Source: Vagococcus xieshaowenii (GTDB lineage: Bacteria; Bacillota; Bacilli; Lactobacillales; Vagococcaceae). From it: DNA of 64,000 nt. Shown here one piece after another: positions 1 through 10,842 of the stretch. The translations under genes were made by a program, and so were the position numbers. The notes under the pieces were generated by a model. It was given only the letters and a program-made list of their open reading frames with translations. It was not told the DNA's origin and made no database searches. Numbering within the stretch: position 1 is the stretch's first letter; every line of letters begins with the position of its first letter. Where the stretch lies: the NCBI RefSeq assembly GCF_004792515.1, contig NZ_CP038865.1, positions 766,001 through 830,000 on the forward strand, written 5' to 3'.

Positions 1-2
1 AC

Positions 3-125
3 CCAGCAGAAGCATGGTCTGATGGGCAACAATCATTAAACGAAAAAAATTATTTAAATATGATGGAACAAGTGAATATCATGAATGATGCTATGGAAAA
101 AATTCGTGCCATTAAACTTGTTTAA
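3..125 (+). CDS. aroF: DAHP synthase, C-terminal end (partial)
   Basis: The last 40 codons of a gene that begins before the window. The peptide opens with PAEAWSDGQQSL, which matches the conserved C-terminal region of the type I beta 3-deoxy-7-phosphoheptulonate synthases (the DAHP/KDO8P synthase fold). This enzyme condenses phosphoenolpyruvate and erythrose 4-phosphate, the first step of the shikimate pathway. Its place 23 bases ahead of aroB, in a run of shikimate genes, supports the call. Only the tail is visible, so the catalytic residues and any N-terminal regulatory domain cannot be judged. The gene symbol is tentative because naming differs between species (aroF, aroG, aroA). Confidence 0.75.
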   Translation, partial: PAEAWSDGQQSLNEKNYLNMMEQVNIMNDAMEKIRAIKLV

Positions 126-148
126 TATTAAACGCGAGGTGAAGTAGA

Positions 149-1219
149 GTGGAACTTCCAGTTAATTTAGAACATCATAGCTATAAGATATCAATAAAAA
201 CTAATAGCCTTTCCCAGATTGGTAACTGGTTGGCTAATCTGTGGCATAAACGAAAACTAGCGATTATTACGGATGATACGGTGAATGCTCTATACGGATC
301 CATCGTAAAGACCTCGTTAATTGAGGCGGGTTTTGAAACAGAACTATTTAGTGTGACTCCAGGAGAAGCAAGTAAATCTCTTACAACCGCAAGTCTTTTA
401 TATGAGCAATTAGCTGAATTCGGTATGACTCGCTCGGATGGCGTGGTTATATTGGGTGGAGGGGTTGTAGGAGACTTAGGTGGATTTGTTGCTTCTACCT
501 ACATGAGAGGTCTATCGTTTGTTCAAGTACCTACCACTTTATTGGCGCAAGTTGATAGTAGTGTTGGGGGGAAAACAGCCGTTAACACTGAGGTAGCAAA
601 GAATTTGGTAGGTACATTTGCTCAACCAGATGGCGTATTAATTGATCCTCAAACATTGCAAACGCTAAATAGCCGCCAAATTAGTGAAGGAATAGCTGAA
701 ATCGTAAAATCAGCAGCTATAGCAGACATGAGTCTATGGTCTAAACTAGAACAACTCGATAATAAAGAAGCTTTAGTCTCAGAAGCCGAAGTAATCGTTC
801 ATGCTTGCTGTCAAATTAAAGCACGAGTGGTTGAAGAGGATGAATTTGATAACGGCAATCGTTTAATCTTAAATTTTGGACATACGATTGGTCACGCCAT
901 TGAAAATCAAGCAGGATATGGGGAAATAACACATGGAGAAGCTGTCTCAATAGGTATGGTGCAGCTGTCAAAAGTTGCTGAAAAAAAAGGCTTGATTGCA
1001 TCAGGTGTCACAGCTTCCTTACGAGAAATGTTAACTAAATTTGATCTACCCATTGAATGGCCAGATTTAAATAGAGAACAATTATATGGTGCCTTAACAC
1101 ATGATAAAAAAACACGAGGAAGTCAATTGAAATTAATTCTTGTGCCAACAATTGGTCAAGCCGTTATCCATCAGTTGCCGATAACCGAGATGAAAGAATT
1201 TTTAGAAATAACAAAATAG
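149..1219 (+). CDS. aroB: 3-dehydroquinate synthase
   Basis: Converts DAHP to 3-dehydroquinate, step two of the shikimate pathway, in the cytoplasm with NAD and a divalent metal. The protein is 356 residues, the usual length. The NAD-binding glycine-rich stretch [10 protein letters not shown] is near residues 103-112. The metal-site signature GHTIGH lies near 244-249, and HGEA begins near 262. The start is GTG, preceded by a GAGGTGAAG ribosome site about six bases upstream. It lies between the DAHP synthase end and aroC (11-base gap), so it is co-transcribed with the other shikimate genes. Nothing is missing from the fold as far as can be seen. Confidence 0.96.
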   Translation: MELPVNLEHHSYKISIKTNSLSQIGNWLANLWHKRKLAIITDDTVNALYGSIVKTSLIEAGFETELFSVTPGEASKSLTTASLLYEQLAEFGMTRSDGVVILGGGVVGDLGGFVASTYMRGLSFVQVPTTLLAQVDSSVGGKTAVNTEVAKNLVGTFAQPDGVLIDPQTLQTLNSRQISEGIAEIVKSAAIADMSLWSKLEQLDNKEALVSEAEVIVHACCQIKARVVEEDEFDNGNRLILNFGHTIGHAIENQAGYGEITHGEAVSIGMVQLSKVAEKKGLIASGVTASLREMLTKFDLPIEWPDLNREQLYGALTHDKKTRGSQLKLILVPTIGQAVIHQLPITEMKEFLEITK

Positions 1220-1230
1220 AAGGTGAAAAA

Positions 1231-2397
1231 ATGCGATTTTTAACAGCAGGTGAATCACATGGACCAGAATTAACAACGATTATTGAAGGTGTCCCAGCGG
1301 GTTTAGCATTAATAGAAGAAGACATAAATGAAGGTTTATCTCGTCGACAAAAAGGCTATGGACGAGGTGGTCGTATGTTGATTGAAAAAGATCGCGTACG
1401 TATTACCTCAGGCATTCGCCATGGTAAAACACTGGGCTCTCCAATCACACTAGTCGTTGAAAATAAGGACTGGAAAAATTGGCAATCAGTAATGTCTAGT
1501 GAGTCAGTAACAGATAAAGAAAAATTAAAACGTCGTGTGGCTAAACCACGTCCTGGACATGCCGATTTAGTCGGTGGTCAAAAATATGCCTTTGATGATT
1601 TAAGAAATGTATTAGAACGCTCATCAGCTCGTGAAACAACAATGCGCGTGGCAGTAGGAGCTATTGCCAAAAAACTGCTAAAGGAATTAGAGATTGAGGT
1701 GGCTAGCCATGTGGTAACGATAGGCGGAGTACATGCTGATTTGTTACCGCATTATACAGTAAATGATATCCAACGCTTAGCTGAAGCATCTGAAGTACGT
1801 TGTTTAGATCAACAAGTTGAACAACAAATGAAAGACGTTATCGATCAAGCTAAAAAAGATGGTGACACGGTTGGTGGTGTAGTTGAAGTTGTTGTAGGTG
1901 GTGTGCCAGTTGGTTTAGGAAGTTATACGCATTGGGATAATAAATTTGATGGAAAGATTGCCCAAGCGATGATGAGTATTAATGCTTTCAAGGGTGTAGA
2001 ATTTGGTGTAGGATTTGAAGCAGCTAATTTACACGGTAGTCAAGTTATGGATGAAATTATCTGGAGTGAAACAGATGGTTACACACGTACAACCAATCAC
2101 TTAGGTGGTTTTGAAGGTGGTATGACTAATGGTATGCCAATTATCGTTCGAGGTGTGATGAAGCCAATTCCAACATTATATAAACCATTAATGAGTGTCA
2201 ATATTGATACGAAAGAACCCTACAAAGCAAGTGTGGAACGTTCTGATAGTTGTGCGGTACCTGCAGCATGCGTGATTGCCGAGTATGTAGTAGCAACTGA
2301 AGTGGCAAAAGAGTTACTGAATAAATTTGAAGCTGATTCTTTTGAACGCTTAAAAATACAAGTAGCTGATTATCGTGAGACGGTAAAAAAATATTAA
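1231..2397 (+). CDS. aroC: Chorismate synthase
   Basis: Performs the last step of the shikimate pathway, 1,4-elimination of phosphate from EPSP to give chorismate, using reduced FMN. It is 388 residues, typical of Bacillus-type enzymes. The N-terminal GESHGPE motif (residues 7-13) carries the conserved His10. The flavin and substrate signatures [11 protein letters not shown] (38-48), GHADL (109-113) and [10 protein letters not shown] (about 130-139) are all present. An AGGTG ribosome site precedes the ATG. It is followed 13 bases later by aroA. Streptococcal operons carry tyrA between aroC and aroA; that gene is absent here. Confidence 0.97.
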   Translation: MRFLTAGESHGPELTTIIEGVPAGLALIEEDINEGLSRRQKGYGRGGRMLIEKDRVRITSGIRHGKTLGSPITLVVENKDWKNWQSVMSSESVTDKEKLKRRVAKPRPGHADLVGGQKYAFDDLRNVLERSSARETTMRVAVGAIAKKLLKELEIEVASHVVTIGGVHADLLPHYTVNDIQRLAEASEVRCLDQQVEQQMKDVIDQAKKDGDTVGGVVEVVVGGVPVGLGSYTHWDNKFDGKIAQAMMSINAFKGVEFGVGFEAANLHGSQVMDEIIWSETDGYTRTTNHLGGFEGGMTNGMPIIVRGVMKPIPTLYKPLMSVNIDTKEPYKASVERSDSCAVPAACVIAEYVVATEVAKELLNKFEADSFERLKIQVADYRETVKKY

Positions 2398-2410
2398 GGA
2401 GTTTCCTTCC

Positions 2411-3697
2411 ATGAAGTTATTGATTAACCAAAAAAAATTACAAGGTCATGTTTATGTGCCAGGTGATAAATCTATTTCACATCGAAGTATCATGTTTGGT
2501 GCAATAGCACATGGACAGACTAGAGTTAAAGGCTTTTTAGAAGCAGAAGATTGTTTGTCTACCCTTCATTTGTTTCGCTCTCTAGGGGTCGAAATAGTAC
2601 ATGAGGGAACGGATGTTTTAGTAAATGGTTGTGGGATTGAATCCTTTAAACAGCCTAAAGTACCTATTGATATTGGAAATTCGGGTACCACGATTCGTTT
2701 AGCAACAGGTCTGTTAGCGGGGGGGCCTGTTGATGTGACATTATATGGTGATGCCTCTATTGCTAAACGTCCAATGGGGCGAGTATTGACTCCCTTAAAA
2801 GAGATGAACGCAAGTGTTTCAACACAGGATGGTAACTATGCACCAATTCATATTAAAGGTAATCAAACGTTAACAGGTATTCGCTATCAGATGCCTGTTG
2901 CCAGTGCACAGGTTAAATCGGCGCTCTTATTAGCCGGCCTTCATGCTAAGGGAGAAACTACCGTTATTGAAAAGGAAAAGACTCGTGACCATACGGAGGA
3001 TATGATTAAACAATTTGGTGGCAAATTAGAAGTAACTGGTAAAGTCATTCGTTTAAAAGGTCCCCAACGACTAATTGCCCAAACTGTTGTGGTGCCGGGG
3101 GATATTTCGTCAGCAGCATTTTTCATGGTGGCTGGATTAATAACTAAAGAAAGTCAGATAGTGTTACCGAATGTCGGAATCTCTGCTACAAGAACAGGTA
3201 TTATAGATGTTATTCGTCAAATGAACGGCCACTTGACAATTACTAATGAAGATAAGTTAAACAAGTCGGCCACTTTGACCGTTACAAATAGTAGTTTAAA
3301 AGCAACGACCGTTGAGGGCAAGTTAATTCCAAGATTAATAGATGAATTACCGATTATTGCTTTATTGGCCACACAAGCTAGCGGGACCACAGTTATTCGG
3401 AATGCGGAAGAGTTAAAGGTTAAAGAAACCAATCGTATTGATGTTACCGCTTCTGAATTAAATAAAATGGGGGCTAACATTGAAACAACTTCAGATGGTC
3501 TGATTATTCATGGACCGACCCCACTACACGCCGCTGTTGTTGATTCACACGGTGACCATCGTATAGGAATGATGTTAGCAATTGCCAGTTTATTAGTTGA
3601 AACCGGGCAAGTTGAGCTTAAAAATTCGGAAGCTGTCGCTGTTTCTTATCCACGTTTCTTTGAAGATTTAGCCAGCTTAATAGGAGAAAAACAATGA
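2411..3697 (+). CDS. aroA: 5-enolpyruvylshikimate-3-phosphate synthase
   Basis: Transfers the enolpyruvyl group of PEP to shikimate 3-phosphate. The 428-residue protein shows the expected two-domain inside-out barrel. The substrate-binding GDKSISHR has Lys20, NSGTT is near 90-94, RLIDELPII carries the central aspartate, and the C-terminal part contains the conserved KETNRI and HGDHRI motifs. The ribosome site AAGGAG lies about nine bases ahead of the ATG. Its stop overlaps the aroK start by four bases, indicating translational coupling. It belongs to the same superfamily as MurA, also in this window at 51 kb; the HGDHRI end and the operon identify this one as AroA. Confidence 0.96.
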   Translation: MKLLINQKKLQGHVYVPGDKSISHRSIMFGAIAHGQTRVKGFLEAEDCLSTLHLFRSLGVEIVHEGTDVLVNGCGIESFKQPKVPIDIGNSGTTIRLATGLLAGGPVDVTLYGDASIAKRPMGRVLTPLKEMNASVSTQDGNYAPIHIKGNQTLTGIRYQMPVASAQVKSALLLAGLHAKGETTVIEKEKTRDHTEDMIKQFGGKLEVTGKVIRLKGPQRLIAQTVVVPGDISSAAFFMVAGLITKESQIVLPNVGISATRTGIIDVIRQMNGHLTITNEDKLNKSATLTVTNSSLKATTVEGKLIPRLIDELPIIALLATQASGTTVIRNAEELKVKETNRIDVTASELNKMGANIETTSDGLIIHGPTPLHAAVVDSHGDHRIGMMLAIASLLVETGQVELKNSEAVAVSYPRFFEDLASLIGEKQ

Positions 3698-4203
3698 CTT
3701 CCATCGTCTTAGTAGGGTTTATGGGAAGTGGTAAAACGACTGTAGCAAAAGCGCTTCAAACACAAAGTAATCTTCCTCTAGTAGATATGGATCAATTAAT
3801 AATAAATTCTCAGGGGCAAAGCATTTCAGAATTATTTGAACGCTATGGCGAATCCGGATTTAGAAGAATTGAAACAGCGTGTTTAAGAGATTGTTTACAA
3901 ACATCTTCCATTATTTCAACAGGAGGAGGTGTGGTATTATCTTCTGAAAATCGTCAATTATTAAATAAGTCTACTAGCCACATCATTTGGCTAAAAGCAG
4001 AGTTTGAAACGATGTATCAACGAATAATAGCAGACAAGAAAAATGTTCGACCTATTGTGGTTCAACGGACAAAACAAGAGCTAGAAAAAATTGAGAATGA
4101 TCGACGGGCACTATACGAAGACGTTGCCACCTTTATTGTAGAAGTTGATAGGTTATCAGTTAATCAAATTGTTAATCAAATCAAGCGGAATATTATTGAC
4201 TAA
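3694..4203 (+). CDS. aroK: Shikimate kinase
   Basis: Phosphorylates shikimate at the 3-hydroxyl with ATP. The 169-residue protein has the Walker A loop GFMGSGKT (8-15), the shikimate-binding DMD (about 32-34) and GGGVV (about 75-79), the core features of the NMP-kinase fold family. Its ATG overlaps the aroA stop codon by four bases. In streptococci pheA usually follows aroK; here the next gene is an LCP-like protein, so the phenylalanine and tyrosine branch enzymes are not encoded in this cluster. Confidence 0.94.
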   Translation: MTSIVLVGFMGSGKTTVAKALQTQSNLPLVDMDQLIINSQGQSISELFERYGESGFRRIETACLRDCLQTSSIISTGGGVVLSSENRQLLNKSTSHIIWLKAEFETMYQRIIADKKNVRPIVVQRTKQELEKIENDRRALYEDVATFIVEVDRLSVNQIVNQIKRNIID

Positions 4204-4254
4204 TCCCATAAAGTAAATAGCTCTACGAAATGTCCTAATGAATTGAGGGGAAAA

Positions 4255-5061
4255 ATGAAAAGACAATCAAAAAAAAATCTAAAAAAAATGTCTGCTTTTG
4301 CAGCCTTTGTTTATGTTATTAATCAACTAGTGTTTATGTTGATTGTTATAGTCATGGGGTTTGTGCTGTTTGAATATAGAACGGGATTAAAAGATGCAAA
4401 ATATGATATAGACTACGTTCGACCAGAAGTGACTGCGCCTAAGTTATCTGATAATAAAGATCAGCAAGTATATACTTTAGTGATTAATCAAGAACAGAAG
4501 ATAAAACAATTATCATTTGTTTCTATTTTTAAATACGATAAACATGAAAATGAAACACGCATATTAACAATGCCATCTGAAATATCATTTACTAATAATG
4601 GCACATCTTTTGAGGACGTTTATTTTCAAAAAGGCCTTTCTGAGGTGATTAAACAACTAGAAAAGAGTACGGGTATTGAACTTGAACATTATGTAGTTAG
4701 CACGCCATATTCTGCTCAATTGATCGTTGAACATTTTGTTTCAAAAGAATTTCCTAAAGACGAGGCCAAACGACTAGTCAAAGAGAGCTTAAAAGGGGAA
4801 GGAAACACGCGTCAAAAATCGATAGAAACCTTAACGACACATGTATTAACAGATGGTTTTTCAATGGCTCATTTGTTAAAACTACCAAAAGCTTTGGGCG
4901 TACTATCTGGATACTCAGAAAATGATTTTAACATTAAAGAATTAACATCACTAACTAAAAATTTAACGTTTGAAGATCAAAAAAACGTAAGCTTTAAACA
5001 TCTTGAGGCTAACACGCCTTTAGGATCTCATCAAGCAGAATTATTAAGTTTTTTTGAATAA
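4255..5061 (+). CDS. LytR-CpsA-Psr-like membrane protein, probably degenerate
   Basis: A 268-residue protein with a very basic N-terminus, one membrane segment (about residues 14-39) and an extracellular domain. The pattern of a central strand ending TMPSE (105-109), then a helix, then IELEHYVV (about 142-149) resembles the LCP phosphotransferase core, where family members normally read IPRDT and IDHYV. The arginine expected after the proline is serine here (Ser108), and the later arginine motif is not obvious, so classical teichoic-acid or polysaccharide ligase activity is doubtful. In streptococci a Psr-type gene also closes the aro operon, which supports the family guess. The start at ATG 4255 follows GAGGGG; an upstream TTG lies next to that ribosome site and is rejected. 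Confidence 0.6.
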   Translation: MKRQSKKNLKKMSAFAAFVYVINQLVFMLIVIVMGFVLFEYRTGLKDAKYDIDYVRPEVTAPKLSDNKDQQVYTLVINQEQKIKQLSFVSIFKYDKHENETRILTMPSEISFTNNGTSFEDVYFQKGLSEVIKQLEKSTGIELEHYVVSTPYSAQLIVEHFVSKEFPKDEAKRLVKESLKGEGNTRQKSIETLTTHVLTDGFSMAHLLKLPKALGVLSGYSENDFNIKELTSLTKNLTFEDQKNVSFKHLEANTPLGSHQAELLSFFE

Positions 5062-5073
5062 ACTAAAATTTTA

Positions 5074-5102
5074 TTTAAGGGGTTATTAAAGTATGATATA
5101 GT
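5074..5102 (+). promoter_or_regulatory. Promoter of the DegV gene
   Basis: TTTAAG, a 17-base spacer, then TATAGT preceded by TGA (extended -10). It lies 31 bases ahead of the DegV start and just past the end of the shikimate operon, for which I see no clear terminator. Confidence 0.55.
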
Positions 5103-5132
5103 GATGATTAGCAAATTAGGAAGGAGAATACA

Positions 5133-5984
5133 ATGAAAACAGCTATAGTCACTGATAGCACGGCGTTCTTACCTGAAACTGTTAAGAATCATCCAGATGT
5201 ATATGTGATTCCTATTCCAATTATTATAGATGGAAAAATTTATAATGAAGGTGTTGATGTGGCTGATGAAAGTCAGTTTTATCAATTGTTAAGAGAAAGT
5301 AAGGAATTACCTAGCACGTCACAGCCATCGATTGGAGAAGTTTTAGAGTTGTATAGCCATCTTGCTAAAGAAGGTTATGAACGTGTGATTAGTATTCATT
5401 TATCATCAGGAATTTCTGGGTTTATTAATAATTTGATTGGAATGTCTCCAGGTATTGAAGAAATAGAGGTTATTCCTTTTGATTCTAAAATTACAAGTAT
5501 GCCAATGGGACATATGGTCAGTGTAGCATTAGAAATGTCTCAAAATCAGGAAGAGTTAGACACGATTGTTTCACGTTTAGAGTTTGTTCGTGAGCATACA
5601 GAAGCCTATCTAATTGTGGATGATTTAAATCATTTAGTACGTGGCGGTCGTTTAAAAAATAGTTCAGCAATTATTGGTAGTTTATTAAAAATTAAGCCCG
5701 TATTAAAATTTGATCAAGGATCCATTGTGTTATCTGAAAAAATTCGTTCATCGAAAAAAGCATTTGCTCGTGCGGAAGATTTAATCGTTAAACATTATAA
5801 AAAAGCAAAACAAGAGCATATTTATTATTTAATTCATGCGAACAGTTTACAAATCGCTGAAATTGAAAAGATTAAATTGGAAGAAAAATGCCCTGGTATT
5901 CATATAGAGATTGGCCATTTAGGACCAGTTGTGGGCACGCATGTTGGAGAAAAAACAATAGGCTTTGCTTGGTCAGCCAAATAA
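5133..5984 (+). CDS. DegV family fatty-acid-binding protein
   Basis: A 283-residue cytoplasmic protein of the DegV (FakB) family, which binds a single fatty acid and, in partnership with the FakA kinase, presents it for phosphorylation. It starts with the family signature TDSTAFLP and has the central HLSSGISG loop near residue 94, which contacts the lipid carboxylate. The middle VDDLNHLVRGGRLKN segment is strongly conserved in the family. An AAGGAGG site is placed correctly before ATG. It is monocistronic, with its own promoter and a bidirectional terminator. Which fatty acid it binds, and whether it works with FakA, cannot be told from sequence. Confidence 0.9.
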   Translation: MKTAIVTDSTAFLPETVKNHPDVYVIPIPIIIDGKIYNEGVDVADESQFYQLLRESKELPSTSQPSIGEVLELYSHLAKEGYERVISIHLSSGISGFINNLIGMSPGIEEIEVIPFDSKITSMPMGHMVSVALEMSQNQEELDTIVSRLEFVREHTEAYLIVDDLNHLVRGGRLKNSSAIIGSLLKIKPVLKFDQGSIVLSEKIRSSKKAFARAEDLIVKHYKKAKQEHIYYLIHANSLQIAEIEKIKLEEKCPGIHIEIGHLGPVVGTHVGEKTIGFAWSAK

Positions 5985-5985
5985 T

Positions 5986-6040
5986 AAAAAACATCAGCTG
6001 ATAATTACTCAAGTGTAATTATTAGCTGATGTTTTTTATT
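5986..6040. terminator. Bidirectional terminator
   Basis: A long inverted repeat, AACATCAGCTGATAATTAC against GTAATTATTAGCTGATGTT, with A-rich and T-rich flanks. It can end transcription of the DegV gene (+) and of the convergent DUF2929 gene (-). Confidence 0.9.
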
Positions 6041-6041
6041 A

Positions 6042-6218
6042 TTATGCTTCTTTTTTTGATGAAGTCAGTTCGCCTATAATGTAAACAATTGCGACTAAAA
6101 TAAGTGAACCGATTAATGCTGACATAGGTGTATAAGCAGTATGACTTAATGCTGCACCTAAATAACCAATCATTTGGCCAATAATTAAACCTGAAAGTAA
6201 TACGATAATAAATCTCAT
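6042..6218 (-). CDS. DUF2929 small membrane protein (YjzD-like)
   Basis: A 58-residue protein made almost entirely of two hydrophobic helices (about 2-20 and 31-52) joined by a short loop, with a charged C-terminal tail SSKKEA. The opening MRFIIVLLSGLIIGQMIG and the polar GAALSH segment match the DUF2929/YjzD family of Bacilli, whose function is unknown. The start is ATG at 6218, with AAAGAGGTG just upstream on the minus strand; an upstream TTG in the same frame would place the ribosome site inside the gene. It converges on the DegV gene and shares its terminator. Confidence 0.75.
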   Translation of the reverse strand: MRFIIVLLSGLIIGQMIGYLGAALSHTAYTPMSALIGSLILVAIVYIIGELTSSKKEA

Positions 6219-6330
6219 TAACGACACCTCTTTCCTCAAGTTTATTTTATCACATAGTTGTTAAAAGTCTAGACTTGTATAGTTAATTTTATTTATTAAG
6301 AAGAGAGAATATATTAGCTAAGAGTTTTCA

Positions 6331-6339
6331 TGATATACT
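6331..6339 (+). promoter_or_regulatory. Extended -10 promoter of dnaE
   Basis: TGATATACT is an extended -10 element (TG, one base, TATACT). No good -35 hexamer is seen 17 bases upstream. It lies about 22 bases ahead of the dnaE start, with AAGGAGG between. Confidence 0.5.
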
Positions 6340-6361
6340 ATAAGATGTAAAAGGAGGTTGG

Positions 6362-9300
6362 ATGTCAATGGAAAACGTACAATTATATAATCAAACAGCT
6401 TTTTCATTACTGAAAAGTACCAATCGTATTCAGGACTTTGTAAAACAAGCGAAAAAGCTAGGTTATTCAGCACTTGGGATAGCAGACATTAATACCATGT
6501 CAGGTGTGGCAGATTTTTATCGTGCATGCAAGTCTGAAAACATCCATCCGATAATTGGTGTAACTATAGAATATACCGTCGAAACACTTGAACATTTAAC
6601 ATTTAAATTAGTTTTTTATGCTAAAAATAAAAAAGGTTATCAACACTTAATCAAACTATCAACACTGAAAATGATGCATCAACATCAAGCTGTTTTTTTA
6701 GAGCAATTACTCCCTTATTTTTCAGATTTAGTAGTTGTTATTCCAGCAGAAGAATCACAACTGAATTATCACTTAAAAAAAGATAACCAACAAGCAATGG
6801 CTTCATTCATTTCATCTATAACAGCGGTTGCGGATAATGCTTCTATTTATGGAGGAGTAGCTAATTATTTGAATGATACCCAATTAAACAGTTTACAGGG
6901 AGCATATAGCTTACTGAAGATTCCAATGGTCGCTTTTGAAGATAGTCGTTATTTACTACCCAGTGATCATTTTTCTGTAGAAATCTTACATCACATTGAT
7001 TTGGGAACACGTTTAGAAAGTTTGGAGTACCAAGAAGCGGGTTCGTATTACTTGCAAAGTCCAGAATCAGTTTGGAATTATTATGACGCAAGTGAACATT
7101 TAGATGCTTATAAAAATGCCCATGCTATTGCCGAAGCTTGTCAATTTGAGATGGATTTTAGTCAAAGTTTATTGCCTCATTTTGATACACCTGACAATTT
7201 GTCAGCAGGCGAGTATTTACGTCAATTATGTTTTGAATTTTTACCACAACGGATACCAGAATATGATGAACGCTATGTTGAACGTTTAGAAAAAGAACTT
7301 GGTGTGATTCATGAGATGGGCTTTGACGATTATTTCTTAATTGTTTGGGACGTGATGCGTTTTGCTGAAGAGCAAGAAGTCGTAACAGGTGCCGGAAGAG
7401 GTTCGGCAGCAGGGGCTTTGGTTTCTTACGTTTTATCGATTACAGATGTAGATCCTATCAAGTATCATTTGTTGTTTGAACGTTTTTTAAATATAGAGCG
7501 AAATAGTATGCCTGATATAGATATAGACATTCCTGATAATCGTCGGGATGAAATTTTGCATTATGTACATGACAAATATGGTGATACGCACATGGCCCAA
7601 ATTGCCACATTTGGTACGATGGCTGCTAAGATGGTTTTGCGAGATGTCTGTCGTGTATTCGGTCTGTCTCAGAATGAAGCTTCTGAATGGTCAAATGCCG
7701 TTCCTAATGTGTTGAAAATTACGCTTAATGATGCGTTTAATCAATCAAAAAAACTACAAAAACTTGTAGAGAGTTCAGAACGTAACCAATTGATTTTTAA
7801 AGTGGCTAGGCAATTAGAAGGACTGCCTCGACATGTCTCTACTCATGCGGCAGGTGTCGTTATTAGTGATATTGAGTTAACCGATGTCGTTCCACTGCAA
7901 GAAGGGTCAGAAGATATTCCTCTAACGCAATTTGCAATGGGAAATGTTGAAGCAATTGGTCTTTTGAAAATGGACTTCTTAGGTTTAAGAAATCTTTCAA
8001 TTATTGATGACGCCTTACGTCATATTAGACGAACTACGGGTACTAAATTAACACAAAAGATGATTCCTATGAACGATCCCAAGACGCTTGCCTTATTTAA
8101 AAAAGGGCAAACATCAGGTGTTTTTCAATTTGAATCTGCAGGTATTCGTAATGTATTACGAAAAGTATCACCTGAATCAATTGAAGATATCGCAGCAGTT
8201 AATGCTTTATATCGTCCCGGTCCGATGGAAAATATTGAAACATTTGTTAAGAGAAAACACGGTCAAGAAGACATTCAATATCCACATGAGAGTTTAAAAG
8301 ATATTTTAGATGTGACGTATGGCATTATTGTGTATCAAGAACAAATTATGCAAGTAGCTGCTAAAATGGCTAATTTCACTTTAGGACAAGCAGATATTTT
8401 ACAGAGAGCTGTTAGTAAAAAAGTTAAACGGGTCTTAGACGAGCAAAAGCAACATTTTATTGATGGGTCCGTTTCCAATGGTTATACACTGGAAGTCGCA
8501 GAAGAAGTTTATCAATACATTGAAAAATTTGCTAATTATGGTTTCAATCGTTCGCATGCGATGGCTTATTCTTTTGTCGGGTATCAAATGGCCTACTTAA
8601 AAGTGCATTATCCAGCGGCATTTTTTGCTGCCTTATTACACTCGGTTCGTCATAATTTAGAAAAAATCAAAGAATACATCGCGGATGCAAGAAAATACGG
8701 CGTGGTAATTAAAGGGCCAACGATTAATCGTTCATCGTATAGTTTTTCTTTAACAAAGAATAACAAAATATTGTTTGGTTTTAGTTCTTTAAAAGGCCTG
8801 CGACGTGATTTTGTAAAAGAGTTAATTGCCGAGCGAAAAGAAAATGGCCCTTATACTAGTTTTGATAACTTCTTAATTCGAAATGACAATAAATGGCTTA
8901 AAAAAGAGTGGCTAACGCCTCTTATTCAGATTGGAGCATTTGATGAGATTGAAAAAAATCGTCGAGAATTGATGAAGAATCTAGATGGAAATATTGCCAA
9001 TGTATTAATTAGTGGAGGAAGCTTTGATATGCTTGCAACACTTGAACTCAAGGAAAGCCAACTACCAGATTATTCGCTTGAAGAGAAATTAACGTTTGAA
9101 GAAGAATTACTAGGTGCATACGTATCAGGACATCCGGTGAATCAATATAAGAGTATCAAACTAGTCAAACAGGCTATAAACATTTCTCAATCATTAGTTG
9201 GTAAGCATCAAACGTTTTTAGTCTATTTAAAAAAAATTCGTGAAATTAGAACGAAAAAAGGTGAGACAATGGCATTTTTAGAAGTTTCTGATGAAAGTGG

Positions 9301-9712
9301 CGATTTATCGTTAACGGTTTTCCCAAGTGCTTATCGTAAGTTTTATAGTCAACTAAAAGAACACAATGTTTATTTAGTTAGTGGTAAAGTTGAAGAAAGT
9401 CGTTACAATCAAGAACGTCAACTACTAGTTGAACAATTAGAGCCAATCGAAACATTGTCACAACAAATTGGTTCATCTGTTTGTTATCTTAGACTTTCAA
9501 AAGATATCAATCACCCAAAAGTACTAGCTGAAATAAAAGAATTAATTAAGGATTATAAAGGTAATAATCCAGTTATTTTATATAATGAACAAACAAATCA
9601 GCGAAGTATGTTGAATCAATCGTTATGGATAGAACATAATCAAGAGGTAAGGACACACTTAGTGGCACTACTTGGTGAAAAAAATGTTGTTTTTGATAAA
9701 GGGTCAGTTTAA
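6362..9712 (+). CDS. dnaE: DNA polymerase III alpha subunit, DnaE type
   Basis: A 1116-residue family C polymerase, the length of Bacillus DnaE, which in Firmicutes extends primers and works with PolC at the fork. Domains in order: an N-terminal PHP domain (about 1-210), the palm with the metal-binding aspartates in PDIDID (384-389) and a third near 538, fingers and a helix-hairpin-helix region, then an OB-fold domain (about 950-1035) and a short C-terminal part. The PHP domain has lost its metal ligands: where active forms read HxHSxYSLL it has YNQTAFSLL, and GIADIN replaces the usual LTDHG. It has its own extended -10 promoter. A second ATG two codons in is an equally possible start. Confidence 0.95.
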   Translation: MSMENVQLYNQTAFSLLKSTNRIQDFVKQAKKLGYSALGIADINTMSGVADFYRACKSENIHPIIGVTIEYTVETLEHLTFKLVFYAKNKKGYQHLIKLSTLKMMHQHQAVFLEQLLPYFSDLVVVIPAEESQLNYHLKKDNQQAMASFISSITAVADNASIYGGVANYLNDTQLNSLQGAYSLLKIPMVAFEDSRYLLPSDHFSVEILHHIDLGTRLESLEYQEAGSYYLQSPESVWNYYDASEHLDAYKNAHAIAEACQFEMDFSQSLLPHFDTPDNLSAGEYLRQLCFEFLPQRIPEYDERYVERLEKELGVIHEMGFDDYFLIVWDVMRFAEEQEVVTGAGRGSAAGALVSYVLSITDVDPIKYHLLFERFLNIERNSMPDIDIDIPDNRRDEILHYVHDKYGDTHMAQIATFGTMAAKMVLRDVCRVFGLSQNEASEWSNAVPNVLKITLNDAFNQSKKLQKLVESSERNQLIFKVARQLEGLPRHVSTHAAGVVISDIELTDVVPLQEGSEDIPLTQFAMGNVEAIGLLKMDFLGLRNLSIIDDALRHIRRTTGTKLTQKMIPMNDPKTLALFKKGQTSGVFQFESAGIRNVLRKVSPESIEDIAAVNALYRPGPMENIETFVKRKHGQEDIQYPHESLKDILDVTYGIIVYQEQIMQVAAKMANFTLGQADILQRAVSKKVKRVLDEQKQHFIDGSVSNGYTLEVAEEVYQYIEKFANYGFNRSHAMAYSFVGYQMAYLKVHYPAAFFAALLHSVRHNLEKIKEYIADARKYGVVIKGPTINRSSYSFSLTKNNKILFGFSSLKGLRRDFVKELIAERKENGPYTSFDNFLIRNDNKWLKKEWLTPLIQIGAFDEIEKNRRELMKNLDGNIANVLISGGSFDMLATLELKESQLPDYSLEEKLTFEEELLGAYVSGHPVNQYKSIKLVKQAINISQSLVGKHQTFLVYLKKIREIRTKKGETMAFLEVSDESGDLSLTVFPSAYRKFYSQLKEHNVYLVSGKVEESRYNQERQLLVEQLEPIETLSQQIGSSVCYLRLSKDINHPKVLAEIKELIKDYKGNNPVILYNEQTNQRSMLNQSLWIEHNQEVRTHLVALLGEKNVVFDKGSV

Positions 9713-9752
9713 TAAGAAAAGACAAAATTTCTGTGTTTTTTTGATATTTAGT

Positions 9753-9781
9753 AAGACAATTGTGTCAAAAAATGGTAAAAT
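9753..9781 (+). promoter_or_regulatory. Promoter of pfkA-pyk
   Basis: AAGACA, 17 bases, TAAAAT, about 72 bases ahead of the pfkA start. An alternative pair, TTGTGT and TACTAT, overlaps it with a short 15-base spacer. No cre-like catabolite site is visible in the leader. Confidence 0.45.
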
Positions 9782-9805
9782 ACTATAGGAATTGAATTTT
9801 GGTAA

Positions 9806-10816
<1,011 letters not shown>

Positions 10817-10842
10817 AATATATTGAAATAGGAGCGCATAAC

